Source: CBDBCU01 sp965243185 (GTDB lineage Bacteria; Chloroflexota; Dehalococcoidia; Lucifugimonadales; UBA3495). Taken from it: a stretch of 64,000 nucleotides of DNA. The DNA lies in contig OZ251531.1 of the NCBI GenBank assembly GCA_965243185.1, positions 310,001 to 374,000 on the forward strand. The letters run 5' to 3'. Position numbers and translations under genes: made by a program. This document shows, one piece after another, positions 31,998 through 41,049 of this stretch (position 1 is its first letter; each line of letters opens with the position of its first letter). Below the pieces are notes generated by a model that did not search any database, was not told where the DNA came from, and saw only the letters and a list, made by a program, of their open reading frames with translations.

Positions 31998-34082
31998 ATG
32001 GCGACCTATCGGAAACACGAAGCCCAGGAATGGGCCTGGGATTTCCTCAAAGACCAGTGGACTACCATTATGACCCCCTTTACCCCGGACAACCGCGTCG
32101 ATGTCGACGGCCTCCGCCGCAACATCCGCCACATCCGCAGCCTCGGCACTCGCGGCGGCGGCTGCACCTGGGGTATGGGCGAGTTCTGGAGCCTCACCTT
32201 CAACGAGCGGCTCCAGGTGATGGACACCGTGGCCGCCGAAGCCGCCGGTCAGTGGGGTATCGCCGCCCACGTCACCCACACCTCCGTAGCCGATCTGCTG
32301 GCCTTGGCCGACCGCGCTGAATCCGCCGGCTTCGACCTCCTGGTCGTCGCCCCGCCCTATATGGTCGCCAAAACCGAGGAAGTGGTCTTTGACTATGTGA
32401 AAACCCTCGCTGACCACACCAACCTTGCCATTATGTTCTACAACTCCCCCCAGTTCGGTATGGTGATGAGTCCCCAGGGCCTCAAACGCCTCTGCCAAAT
32501 CCCCAACGTCGTCGGCGTCAAGGAAGCCAGTTTCAACCAGCAGATTTCCCTCGAAACCCACCTCCTCGTCGGCGGCCAAGCCATCATCAGCACCCCGGAC
32601 GAATGGATTTACCCCAAGGCCAAGGAACTGGGCTTCCACCAGCAGGTGATGTTCGCCAACACCTCCGACTGGCGCTTTGACACCCCGGACTGCAACAACT
32701 ACGTCCAGTTCATCAACCGCGCCAGCCGCGGCGACCTTGACCTCAAGTTTTACGACCGCCACCTCAAAGACCTGAAAGCCCTTTCCGATAAATGGTGGGG
32801 CGGCACCGTCAAAAAATCCGGCGGCGTCCTCCCGGCCCCGATGTGCAAGTATTGGGGCGAACTGATGGGCTTGGCTGGCGGCAATGTCCGCCCGCCCCTG
32901 ATGCCCCTGACCGCCGCCGAAAAGGACGAACTCCAGCGCGAACTGTTGCCGCTAATTCCCCGCCGGGAAGCCGCGGCCGTTCCCGCTCAGCCGCGCGTCC
33001 ACGCCCCCTGGCTCAATGGCAACGGCCGCAGCGGTCTCTCCGACTCCGGTATGATGCTCTTGGTCAGCGTCCAGAATATGCCAGAAGCCCTCGAAGCCGA
33101 CCGTGGCGGTGCTGACATCATCGATGTCAAAAACCTCCAGGAAGCCCTCGTCGGTTCCGGCCACCCCAACCTGGTGCGCGAAGTCCGCGAACGCATCCCT
33201 GCCGAAAAGCACGTCAGCGTTACCCTCGGCGTTGTCCCCAACCAGGCCGGCACCGTCGCTATGGCGGTCCACGCCGCCGGCCAGCTTGACGCCACCTCCG
33301 TTAAAGTCGGCTTCTGCGAATCCACCTACTCCGACGCTGTGGAAATTCTGCAAGGCGCCCGCGCCGCTCTCCACGGCTATGAAACCAAACTTATCGGCTC
33401 CCTCTTTGCCGACAACCACCTTTTCCCCGGCGGCCTTGACCCCAACCTGATGGTCCAGCTTGCCCTCGAGGGGCAGTGCGACGGCTTCCTCATCGACACC
33501 CTCACCAAAGACGGCCGCAACCTCTTTGACTTCATCCCGGAAGCCCGCCTGCGCGAAATGGTTATGGAAGCCAAGCAGGCCGGCCTCAGCACCGCCCTTT
33601 CCGGCCACTTGAAACTCGACAACCTCGACGAACTGGCCCGCATCAACCCCGACATCGTCGGCGTCCGTGGTGCCGTCTGTTCCAGCGGCGCCCGCGACCG
33701 GGCCGTCGCTTGGGAAGCCGTCGCCCACTTCAAGGAACAGCTCGACCTCCGCAAATCCGGCGCCATCAATGTCCATCAGCAGCCGGTCAACGGCCACGCC
33801 AACGGCAGCAGCGGCAACGGACATAACGCCGCCGGCGGTTGGGCCATAGTGGACGGCCGCGGCAAAAACTGCGCCGGCGTCATCGCTGCCCTCAGCCGCC
33901 AGATGGAATATGACCGCGGCGCTTTCGTCGAAGCCATCCTCCACGACGCCCTGAATATCTACGATGTCATCTATTGGGCGGAGCAAGCCGGCCACCGCCT
34001 GCTGACCCAGCGCAAGGAAACCGACGGCACCCTGCGGGTTCTCATCCAGCCTTTTGCCGACAAAGTAGCCGCCGCCCGCTAG
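31998..34082 (+). CDS. DapA-like aldolase / MfnB-like synthase / TusA-like fusion protein
   Basis: A 694-residue cytosolic protein with three domains. Residues 1-320: DapA/NAL-type class I aldolase (GMGEFWSLT at 59-67; FYNSP with Tyr148; Schiff-base Lys175 in VVGVKEAS). Residues 350-585: a domain matching MfnB/COG1891 (4-(hydroxymethyl)-2-furancarboxaldehyde-phosphate synthase of methanofuran biosynthesis), with all three lysines expected there: K378 (IIDVKN), K436 (SVKVG), K504 (LTKDGRNLFDF), and PDIVGVRGAVC. After a Gly/Asn/His-rich linker (595-613), residues 615-686 resemble TusA (VDGRGKNCAG with Cys625; YWAEQAGHRLL). AGGTGAT precedes the ATG. It has its own promoter. I know of no described protein with this architecture; it probably makes a furan- or sulfur-containing metabolite (inference). 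Confidence 0.85.
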   Translation: MATYRKHEAQEWAWDFLKDQWTTIMTPFTPDNRVDVDGLRRNIRHIRSLGTRGGGCTWGMGEFWSLTFNERLQVMDTVAAEAAGQWGIAAHVTHTSVADLLALADRAESAGFDLLVVAPPYMVAKTEEVVFDYVKTLADHTNLAIMFYNSPQFGMVMSPQGLKRLCQIPNVVGVKEASFNQQISLETHLLVGGQAIISTPDEWIYPKAKELGFHQQVMFANTSDWRFDTPDCNNYVQFINRASRGDLDLKFYDRHLKDLKALSDKWWGGTVKKSGGVLPAPMCKYWGELMGLAGGNVRPPLMPLTAAEKDELQRELLPLIPRREAAAVPAQPRVHAPWLNGNGRSGLSDSGMMLLVSVQNMPEALEADRGGADIIDVKNLQEALVGSGHPNLVREVRERIPAEKHVSVTLGVVPNQAGTVAMAVHAAGQLDATSVKVGFCESTYSDAVEILQGARAALHGYETKLIGSLFADNHLFPGGLDPNLMVQLALEGQCDGFLIDTLTKDGRNLFDFIPEARLREMVMEAKQAGLSTALSGHLKLDNLDELARINPDIVGVRGAVCSSGARDRAVAWEAVAHFKEQLDLRKSGAINVHQQPVNGHANGSSGNGHNAAGGWAIVDGRGKNCAGVIAALSRQMEYDRGAFVEAILHDALNIYDVIYWAEQAGHRLLTQRKETDGTLRVLIQPFADKVAAAR

Positions 34083-34137
34083 ACCCCAACTAGCACCCGC
34101 CCATCCTCCAAGCAGTTGAGGATCTGCGGCGACCGCA

Positions 34138-34179
34138 AACCCCGGCCCGGTTAGCAAACTTGAGCAACCGGCCGGGGTT
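34138..34179 (+). terminator. hairpin after the fusion gene
   Basis: AACCCCGGCCCGGTT (34138-34152) pairs with AACCGGCCGGGGTT (34166-34179) with one bulged base. No T-run follows, so it may be a weak or Rho-assisted terminator. Confidence 0.5.
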
Positions 34180-34355
34180 ACTTGTCAGAAAGTTACATAT
34201 ACCTGACGCGTTCCTTGCCGCCCTGCATTCCCCCTCTTTACCCATAATTCCCTTTTTCACCGGAACGACGGTTGTTCTATGCAATAACCCTGCGACCATC
34301 CGCCGCTCCCGTTCAACCCGCCGGCCCGATATGCTAGAATCTCGTCAACAAGCTT

Positions 34356-36689
34356 ATGACGACGCCCGACAATTTCCCAATTCCCGGCCGCCTTCCCTCC
34401 CTGGCCGACAGTTGCCGCCGCATCGGCTGGTATTACCCGGCTGCCCTGTTGCTGCTCATCATTGCGGCCGGATTGCGCTTTTACAACTTGGGGGAAAATA
34501 CCATCTACTTCGACGAAGCGCAGGCATCTTTCTACACCCGCGGCTCCTTTTCCGAGTTAATCGACGCTACCCAATCCCCCAACACCTCGGCGTTAATATA
34601 TCTGCTGATTTTGTTCCTGATTCAGCAGGTTGAAATCTCCACTATCAGCATCCGCGTCGTGCCGGCCATCGCCAGCGTACTTACCGTTGCGGCAATTCTA
34701 TTCTTGCTGCCGCGAATGGGCGTCAGTCGGCCGGCGGCCTTGTTGGCGGCCCTACTGACTACTCTGTCCACCGCCGCCATTGAGTACGCCCAATACGCTC
34801 GGGAATACTCTTTGGATACCCTAATGGCGGTTTTGCTGATTGCCGGGCTGTTGTGGTATCGCCAAAAGGGTCGGAAAATCCTGTTAGCCGCCGCCTTATT
34901 CCTGGCCCCCTTAGTGCAATTCGGGCTGGTTCTTTTCGGTACCGCAGTGCTGATTACGGCGCTGTTGGCCGGCAGATCCCCGGAAACTGACGCCATTCCA
35001 CAGCCGCTCCCTAAAGAGCCGAGTTCCGGCTTGGCTTGGCTTTGGAGTTGGCTGAAGTCGCGGCTGGAACTGGCCGGCCCGGCCGCCTTATTCCTGGCTG
35101 GCTGCTTGATTAGCTATTTAGTTACCGTGCGTTATCAGTGGCAGACCGGCGGCTTTGGCAGCGTCAGCGGAGACCGCTTTCTGACCGGGTACTATTACAG
35201 CGGCGGCTACGACCCGATTTCAGTTCTCTCTTTTGCGGCGGCCCGCTTCTGGTTGGCATGGAATTACCATTTGCCGGCGCTTATCGCTATATTGGCTTTG
35301 GCCGCCATCGCTATGCTCCTGCTAAGCGCGGCGAAAAGGCGGCGGCTGGACACCATCCCCTTGCTGTTTATCATCAGTGTAATAGCAGCGGTGGGCTTTG
35401 CCCTGCTGAAGCTGTATCCTTTGGGCGGCAACCGCCACGCCCTTTATCTCGGCCCGATTATTTTCCTGACCGGAGGCATCGCCTTTCATTGGGTCGCCGG
35501 CCAACTGGCAGACTTGGCCCGCCGTCCCCGGTTGCAACCGGCCCTGCTGACCGGACTGGCCGCCCTGACCGCTTTGACCGGAATAGCGGCGATCCGCCAG
35601 GATAACCCTTGGCGCGACTGGTCGAACCTCAAGGCGGTCATCGCTGTTCTGAATGAACCAGCGGCGGCGGGTGATATTGTTTGCGTATCCCCATGGGAAA
35701 CCCTCCCGGTCAAGTTTTATCAAGGCGAACCGGCCAATTACCGTTATCGCTGTTCGGCCGGACGGATAGCGGCTCAAGGCGGCCTGCCCGGAGTCCTTAA
35801 CGCTGCCGCCGCCGATGTTCTTTGGCTGGTCTCCGGCCGTCCCCGCCGCACCGATCGGCTCTGGGAAACCGTGCGGGCTGACGGGCAGAGTAAAATCGAG
35901 CAACTGATTTACGGCGTCCCCCATCTTTACCGCGTTTCCCGTCCCGATTCTGCGGAATTGCTGGAGGAATACCGGCTAACCCGGGCCCGGCGGCCGGCCG
36001 CCTATGCCGATTTTGACTTGTACCTCGATTTTGACTGGTTCCGCAACAAAAGCCGTTTGCGCTACCTTAAAGAACCCTGCGCTCCGGGCGACACTACCGA
36101 CCGGTTCTTTTTGCAAATTATTCCGGCGGACGCAACTGACTTGCCGCGGCGGCAGCGGGCCAGCGGCGTTGACCATCAGGATTTTGACTTTGCCCGGTAC
36201 GGCGACCGCTTTGACGGGAAATGTATGGCAACAGTCCCTTTGCCGGATTACCCCATTGCCGCCATTCGCACCGGTCAGCTCAGCCCCGGCCGGGAACCGG
36301 TTTGGCAAACCGAGTTTCCGGCGGACACCGCGCAGCTGGGGCAAGCAACCTATCAATCCATAGCCGCCGGGGAACCGGTCGCCCGCGCCGACTTTGACCT
36401 CTACATTCGGGAGAACTACCTGCACTATCTCAAGGAACCGTGCAGCCCGTCGGATACGATGGCACCGTTCTTTCTGCATCTGATACCGGCGGATGTAAAG
36501 GACTTGCCGCCGTGGCGGCGGGCATACGGGTTTGCCAACCGGGATTTTGACTTTGCCTTACGCGGTGGGATTCAGGACGGCAGGTGTCGGACTGCCGTTC
36601 CTTTGCCGGAGTATGCTATTGCCGAAATTCGTACCGGCCAGTATGCCGGCGGGGGCCGGATTTGGGAAACGGCTTTTGGGGTGGAGTAG
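34356..36689 (+). CDS. GT39/PMT-like membrane glycosyltransferase with C-terminal tandem domain
   Basis: A 777-residue membrane protein. Residues about 25-420 hold some 9-11 hydrophobic helices; the first periplasmic loop has YFDEAQASFYTRG, the Asp-Glu acidic site typical of GT39/ArnT-type transferases that use lipid-linked sugars. Residues about 545-777 contain two copies of a roughly 110-residue extracytoplasmic domain (FDLYLDFDWF...LRYLKEPCAPGDT; FDLYIRENY...LHYLKEPCSPSDT), each ending in an IRTGQ-type strand and with conserved Cys pairs. A candidate extended -10 (TGCTAGAAT) lies about 25 bases upstream of the ATG. Likely function: envelope glycan or protein glycosylation at the membrane. 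Confidence 0.8.
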   Translation: MTTPDNFPIPGRLPSLADSCRRIGWYYPAALLLLIIAAGLRFYNLGENTIYFDEAQASFYTRGSFSELIDATQSPNTSALIYLLILFLIQQVEISTISIRVVPAIASVLTVAAILFLLPRMGVSRPAALLAALLTTLSTAAIEYAQYAREYSLDTLMAVLLIAGLLWYRQKGRKILLAAALFLAPLVQFGLVLFGTAVLITALLAGRSPETDAIPQPLPKEPSSGLAWLWSWLKSRLELAGPAALFLAGCLISYLVTVRYQWQTGGFGSVSGDRFLTGYYYSGGYDPISVLSFAAARFWLAWNYHLPALIAILALAAIAMLLLSAAKRRRLDTIPLLFIISVIAAVGFALLKLYPLGGNRHALYLGPIIFLTGGIAFHWVAGQLADLARRPRLQPALLTGLAALTALTGIAAIRQDNPWRDWSNLKAVIAVLNEPAAAGDIVCVSPWETLPVKFYQGEPANYRYRCSAGRIAAQGGLPGVLNAAAADVLWLVSGRPRRTDRLWETVRADGQSKIEQLIYGVPHLYRVSRPDSAELLEEYRLTRARRPAAYADFDLYLDFDWFRNKSRLRYLKEPCAPGDTTDRFFLQIIPADATDLPRRQRASGVDHQDFDFARYGDRFDGKCMATVPLPDYPIAAIRTGQLSPGREPVWQTEFPADTAQLGQATYQSIAAGEPVARADFDLYIRENYLHYLKEPCSPSDTMAPFFLHLIPADVKDLPPWRRAYGFANRDFDFALRGGIQDGRCRTAVPLPEYAIAEIRTGQYAGGGRIWETAFGVE

Positions 36690-36856
36690 TGGTTGAGGGA
36701 AATCGTTGCTGCCGGGTCAGACTGGCGGCAAGGTTCGCAAATTCTTTCGATTTACTGACAGTTGCCCATAGCCGCACCGGCGGTTCCGGGTTTAGAATGG
36801 TTAGGCAAGGGTAGCGGAGGGCCGAAGGGAGGATTTCCGCCGCAGAGGTCTGCCCC

Positions 36857-37939
36857 ATGCACCATATTATTCACGCGGACCTGGACGCTTTCTATGCGGC
36901 CGTGGAGCAGCTGGACCACCCGGAGCTGCGCGGCCGCCCGGTGCTGGTCGGCGGCAGTCCACGCAGCCGGGGCGTAGTGGCTACTGCCTCTTACGAAGCC
37001 CGGGCTTATGGGGTTCATTCGGCGATGCCGATGTCCACTGCCGTGCGGCAATGTCCGGAGGGTATCGTGGTGCGGCCGCGCTTCGACCGCTACCGGGAAA
37101 TGTCCCGGCGGGTGATGGCGGTCTTTCGCGATTTGACGGACTTGGTGGAGCCGCTGTCGCTGGACGAGGCGTATCTGGACATCAGCACGGTGGTGGAGCA
37201 GTCGGGGCAGCGGCCGCTGGGAGTGGCGATTGACTTGAAACGGCGGGTTAAAGGGGAGACCGGCCTTGCCGTGTCGGTGGGCGTCGCTGCCGGCAAGTCT
37301 ATCGCCAAAATCGCATCGGATTTGCAAAAGCCGGATGGCTTGGTGCTGGTGCCGCCGGGCGCGGAGCGGGAGTTTCTGGCGCCGCTGCCGGCCGGCAAGT
37401 TGTGGGGCATCGGCCCTAAAACTGCGGAACGGCTGCGGCAGGAGGGGATAACTACCATCGGGGGGCTGGCAGAACAGCCGGCGGACTGGTTCGCCCGGCA
37501 TTTTGGCAAGCGGGCCGACAGCATCCGGGCTAAGGCGATGGGGCGGGATGAGGACCCGGTGCAGACGGAACGCTCGCCAAAATCCATCAGTTCCGAAACC
37601 ACTTTCCCGGAGGATATTGGCGATGCGGCGGCCTTGCGGGCGGAGTTGACTGCCCTGACCGCCGGGGTAGCGCAGCATCTGGGGCGCAAGGAATTGCAAG
37701 GGCGCACGGTAACTGTCAAACTGCGGCTGGCGGACTTTACTACGCTGAACCGGCAGACGACTCTGGCGGTGCCTACCGGGGAGGCCGCGGTGATACTGGA
37801 AACGGCGTGGGCTTTGCTGCAAGGGGAATTGCGGCCGGGGCGGAGTTTTCGGCTGCTGGGGGTGGGCGTGTCGGCATTCGGGGAAATGGCGGCGCCGGCG
37901 GCAAGCCCGCAGTTGGCGCTGCCGCTGGTGGAGGTTTAG
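36857..37939 (+). CDS. dinB: DNA polymerase IV (Y-family)
   Basis: Translesion DNA polymerase. 360 residues. Catalytic carboxylates in HADLDAFYAAVEQ (near the N-terminus) and SLDEAYLDIS; SVGVAAGKSIAKIASDLQKP, LWGIGPKTAERL and the little-finger domain are present. The protein is of normal length and ends in SPQLALPLVEV, where QLALPL is a good beta-clamp-binding motif. A GGGAGGATT region lies about 25 bases upstream of the ATG. Its stop is only five bases from the converging cofE stop, so the two transcripts must share or overlap termination. Confidence 0.95.
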   Translation: MHHIIHADLDAFYAAVEQLDHPELRGRPVLVGGSPRSRGVVATASYEARAYGVHSAMPMSTAVRQCPEGIVVRPRFDRYREMSRRVMAVFRDLTDLVEPLSLDEAYLDISTVVEQSGQRPLGVAIDLKRRVKGETGLAVSVGVAAGKSIAKIASDLQKPDGLVLVPPGAEREFLAPLPAGKLWGIGPKTAERLRQEGITTIGGLAEQPADWFARHFGKRADSIRAKAMGRDEDPVQTERSPKSISSETTFPEDIGDAAALRAELTALTAGVAQHLGRKELQGRTVTVKLRLADFTTLNRQTTLAVPTGEAAVILETAWALLQGELRPGRSFRLLGVGVSAFGEMAAPAASPQLALPLVEV

Positions 37940-37944
37940 ACCGG

Positions 37945-38703
37945 TTAGCGGAACAGGTCTTTGTCCGGGTCGCGGATTAGGGCTTGATTGCTGGCGTTGG
38001 GCATGGGTTCCCAGGGGTAACCGCGGATGATGGTTACCGGTATTCCCTCGGTTTTGCCGGTGACCAGTTCGGCGGCGGCGGCCAGTTCATCGGCCACGGC
38101 AATAACGGTGGTGTGCATCAGGTTGCCGTGGGCGTCCTCCTGGCCGACATAGCTGAGCAGGGGATTGAAGCCGGCGACGCCGATGGCGACATTCACGGCG
38201 GCGCTGCGCCAGGGGCGGCCAAAGGTGTCGGAGATGATGACCGCCGTGTCCGCGCCGCTGCGGGCTTTGACGGCATCCCGGATTTGGCGGGCGGAGGCGT
38301 CCGGGTCGAGCGGCAGCAGGGCGACGGTGTTGTCGCCGGGGATGTTGGAGGCGTCTATGCCGGCGTTGGCGCAGTTGAAGCCGTGCCGGGTTTCGCTGAG
38401 GATGACGCCGCGGTCCATCCGCACGATGCGACGGCTTTCCCGGAGGATAAGTTCGGTGTGGCGGGGGTCGCGGCGGTGTCCCGCGGTGATGGCGAGGGCC
38501 AGGGGCGACGGGTCGATGCCCTCTAGAGACACTACCCGTCCCTCGGTTTTAGATACGATTTTCTGGGTAACCACCAGCACATCGCCGGATTGGGGCGGCG
38601 TTCCCTGGCGGGCGGCGGCGGTCAACAGCAGGGCGGCCAAATCATCCCCGGGCTGAATTTCCGGTATCCCTTCGATTCCGATAATGCGGATTTCCGGCGG
38701 CAT
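37945..38703 (-). CDS. cofE: coenzyme F420-0:L-glutamate ligase
   Basis: Adds gamma-linked glutamates to F420-0 in coenzyme F420 biosynthesis. 252 residues, the usual length of stand-alone CofE. Landmarks: VLVVTQKIVSKTEGR, HTELILRESRRIVR, GFNCANAGIDASN, and DTAVIISDTFGRPWRSAAVN. It lacks the fused nitroreductase-like domain of actinobacterial FbiB. Presence of cofE shows the organism makes F420. It converges on dinB. Other cof genes are not in the window. Confidence 0.95.
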   Translation of the reverse strand: MPPEIRIIGIEGIPEIQPGDDLAALLLTAAARQGTPPQSGDVLVVTQKIVSKTEGRVVSLEGIDPSPLALAITAGHRRDPRHTELILRESRRIVRMDRGVILSETRHGFNCANAGIDASNIPGDNTVALLPLDPDASARQIRDAVKARSGADTAVIISDTFGRPWRSAAVNVAIGVAGFNPLLSYVGQEDAHGNLMHTTVIAVADELAAAAELVTGKTEGIPVTIIRGYPWEPMPNASNQALIRDPDKDLFR

Positions 38704-38972
38704 CGCGGCGCTACCTCCCCAATGAATTGTCCGGGACTGTAACCATTACCCCAACTCCGGCTAGGCCGGGCCATTGCCGGCTGCGCCAAGAGGCTTTGCC
38801 CCCATTTTAACCCGAGCAAGGGCGCATTGAGAATACACCATTTCCAGACCTTGACCGTCCCGCCCGCAGCCGCTACAATCAATCCCGCAGCGACCGGCAG
38901 TGAGCCGCTCCTTCAGCGACTCCGCTCTACGGAGGCCGGCCGCTCCTGTATTTAGCAAAGGTAGGGGACGGT

Positions 38973-40223
38973 ATGGAAACAGCGGAACAGTACGCGGCGT
39001 TGGAGCGGTTTGCCCAAGCCCCGGATTTGGCTGAACTGGAACAGAAGCGGCAACTGTCGGAGTTTAACCTGTTCCGACTGCTTAATCTGGTGGACGGGGA
39101 GGAAACCCACTCCCGGGTATTGGCTTGGCTGTTGAACCCCCGGGAAAACCATCAGTTGGGCGATACTTTCCTGAAAGGTTTCTTGTCCGCGACTACGGGA
39201 ATGAAACTGTCCGGGGGCAACCTGTTGGCGGCGCAGGTGCAACCGGAATGGCGTAACCAAGTAGGCGGTCAATGGGGTTTCCTGGACATCCTTATTCTCG
39301 ATAAGGAGCGGCAGTTCCTCTGCGCCATTGAAAACAAGGTATGGTCTGGGGAACATAGCGGCCAACTAACCCGCTACCGGCAAGCTCTGAAAGCCAAGTT
39401 TCCCGACTTTACCCAGCACTATGTGTTTCTGTCGCCGGACGGAATATCCGCTCAGAATGCCACAGAGCGGGAGCATTGGAAAGCAATTGACTACCGAGTA
39501 GTCGCTCAACTGGTCGAGGAAGCCGCCCAAGCCCCGACAGGTTCCATTGACGAGGAGGTGCGGGTGTTCCTGCGGCAGTACGCTAACACTTTGAGGAGGG
39601 ACATTTTGGGAGAAAAAGAAGTTCGGGAGCTGGCCCGGAAAATCTACACTGACCACTCCGAGGCCGTCGAGCTGATTTACCGGTACAAGCCAGTCGATAC
39701 CAGGGTGGAGATGCGGAGAATTATCTTGGAGGTCATCGAAGATAACCCCCAATGGCGTCGCGGTTACGCGAACCACTGGTACACCCGGTTCTACTCAGTT
39801 GACTGGGAGGGGTTTGACACCTTTAAGACGGGGCAAACCGGAGCAGGTAAAGGGGGACTCTGGGGCGGTCCGGGGCATCTGTTGTTGTTCGAGATCCACT
39901 TGTCGGGCAACAACTTGTCCCTGCGCCTTGCGCTCAGTCCCGGAACAAACGAACTGGCGCGGCGGGCCATCTACGAGCAGGTCAAGCAAAAGCCAGACAT
40001 ATTTTTGCCGCCCAAACGGGATGAAGTGCCGGCAGACTTCGTCTTGCTTTCCTTGGTGGGGCAAACCCGCTTGGAGGGGATTGTTCCTGACCCTTGGGAT
40101 AAGGAAGCCGTACGTCGGAAGGTAAAAACCTGGCTGTCTGACTTCGCCGCCAAAAGGTTCGCTGCGGCGAGTCAGTGCATGGTAGATTGCCTTGCCAAGT
40201 TCGAAGCATCCAACCAACCCTAG
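38973..40223 (+). CDS. PD-(D/E)XK nuclease superfamily protein
   Basis: A 416-residue protein of the PDDEXK_4 type. N-terminal LSEFNLFRLLNLVDGEETHS and RVLAWLLNP are typical of the family; the nuclease core is FLDILILD, followed by FLCAIENKVWSGEHSGQLTR, where Asp and Glu-Asn-Lys form the metal site. The rest (YVFLSPDG, then a C-terminal region of unknown fold) is normal for the family, which is common in defence islands and often stand-alone. The ATG at 38973 has AGGGGA upstream. A good terminator follows immediately (40230-40266). Target unknown. Confidence 0.82.
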   Translation: METAEQYAALERFAQAPDLAELEQKRQLSEFNLFRLLNLVDGEETHSRVLAWLLNPRENHQLGDTFLKGFLSATTGMKLSGGNLLAAQVQPEWRNQVGGQWGFLDILILDKERQFLCAIENKVWSGEHSGQLTRYRQALKAKFPDFTQHYVFLSPDGISAQNATEREHWKAIDYRVVAQLVEEAAQAPTGSIDEEVRVFLRQYANTLRRDILGEKEVRELARKIYTDHSEAVELIYRYKPVDTRVEMRRIILEVIEDNPQWRRGYANHWYTRFYSVDWEGFDTFKTGQTGAGKGGLWGGPGHLLLFEIHLSGNNLSLRLALSPGTNELARRAIYEQVKQKPDIFLPPKRDEVPADFVLLSLVGQTRLEGIVPDPWDKEAVRRKVKTWLSDFAAKRFAAASQCMVDCLAKFEASNQP

Positions 40224-40229
40224 AAAAAC

Positions 40230-40266
40230 CGCCCGCCCCCAACATTCGGGGGCGGGCGTTAGTTTT
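40230..40266 (+). terminator. Rho-independent terminator
   Basis: CGCCCGCCCCC (40230-40240) pairs with GGGGGCGGGCG (40248-40258), followed by TTAGTTTTT. It ends the PD-(D/E)XK gene and lies 24 bases from the converging CMD gene stop. Confidence 0.88.
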
Positions 40267-40290
40267 TCCCAGTAGCGAACCGGCGGGCGG

Positions 40291-40839
40291 CTAATAGGTC
40301 AAGTCGGTTTCGGTGCCGGCGGGGAGTTCTACTTGCAGGGCTTGGAGGCTGTGGGCGAGGCCGTGGTAGTAGGCGACTACGACGAGGATGTCGATGATGC
40401 CGGCGTCACCGACTTGGGCTCGGACGCTCTCAAAGGTGGCGTCGGAAATGCGGTGCTGGCGCAGGAGTTCGAGGACGAACTGGACTACGGCAGCGTCATT
40501 GGGCGGCAAGCCGACCGGGGCGCGGTATTCCCGGATGGCGGCGATAACCGCGTCCTCAAGGCCGGCGGCTTTGGCGCCGCGCTGGTTCACCGTCCAGACA
40601 TAGTGGCCGCTGGCTTCCCGGGCGGAGGTCAGAATTGCCAACGCCTTGACCCGGGGATCGAGGAGCGTCTCAAAACGGACATAGCCGCCGAGGTGAGCGA
40701 AGTTGGCGGCGGCTTGGGGGTTGTTGAGCAGGGCGGCGTAGTTGGGCTGGACGCCGCCGCGGCTGGTCTGGATGTCATCCCAAACCTGCTGCCCTTCCGG
40801 GGACATAGTTTCGCGGGTGGCAAAGGGGACACGGGCCAT
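40291..40839 (-). CDS. carboxymuconolactone decarboxylase (CMD/AhpD-fold) family protein
   Basis: A 182-residue helical protein of the CMD family. VKALAILTSAREASGHYVWT corresponds to the active-site helix, but the redox CxxC of AhpD is absent; a single His (GHYVWTVNQRGAKAAGL) occupies the region, as in gamma-carboxymuconolactone decarboxylases and related hydrolases. The ATG at 40839 has AGGAGG upstream. No aromatic-degradation genes lie nearby, so the substrate is open. It is transcribed leftward from the spacer that also holds the ribF promoter. Confidence 0.85.
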   Translation of the reverse strand: MARVPFATRETMSPEGQQVWDDIQTSRGGVQPNYAALLNNPQAAANFAHLGGYVRFETLLDPRVKALAILTSAREASGHYVWTVNQRGAKAAGLEDAVIAAIREYRAPVGLPPNDAAVVQFVLELLRQHRISDATFESVRAQVGDAGIIDILVVVAYYHGLAHSLQALQVELPAGTETDLTY

Positions 40840-40933
40840 TGTTGGCTACCTCCTGTTCATAGTAGCGGATTGTTGGGAAGGGAATTATATACTATTTTGC
40901 CGCTAGCGAACGGAACCGGCTTGCCGTTTTCGG

Positions 40934-40963
40934 TTGACGCTGTTTGAGGGCTTGTGCTACTAT
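40934..40963 (+). promoter_or_regulatory. sigma70 promoter of ribF-tyrS
   Basis: TTGACG (40934-40939), 18-base spacer ending in TGC, TACTAT (40958-40963), i.e. also an extended -10. The ribF ATG is 87 bases downstream. Confidence 0.7.
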
Positions 40964-41049
40964 CGGCGGCAAAATTGCGCCTTGGCAAAACCGCCCGGAC
41001 TCGGTTTTGTTCAGTCGGCGGGTAGTACGTTCCAGGATATAGGGTCAGG

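Noticed and set aside
38622..38958. Short leftward ORFs in the spacer upstream of the PD-(D/E)XK gene
   Set aside because: Overlapping frames with no ribosome site; most of this 270-base spacer holds nothing I recognise.
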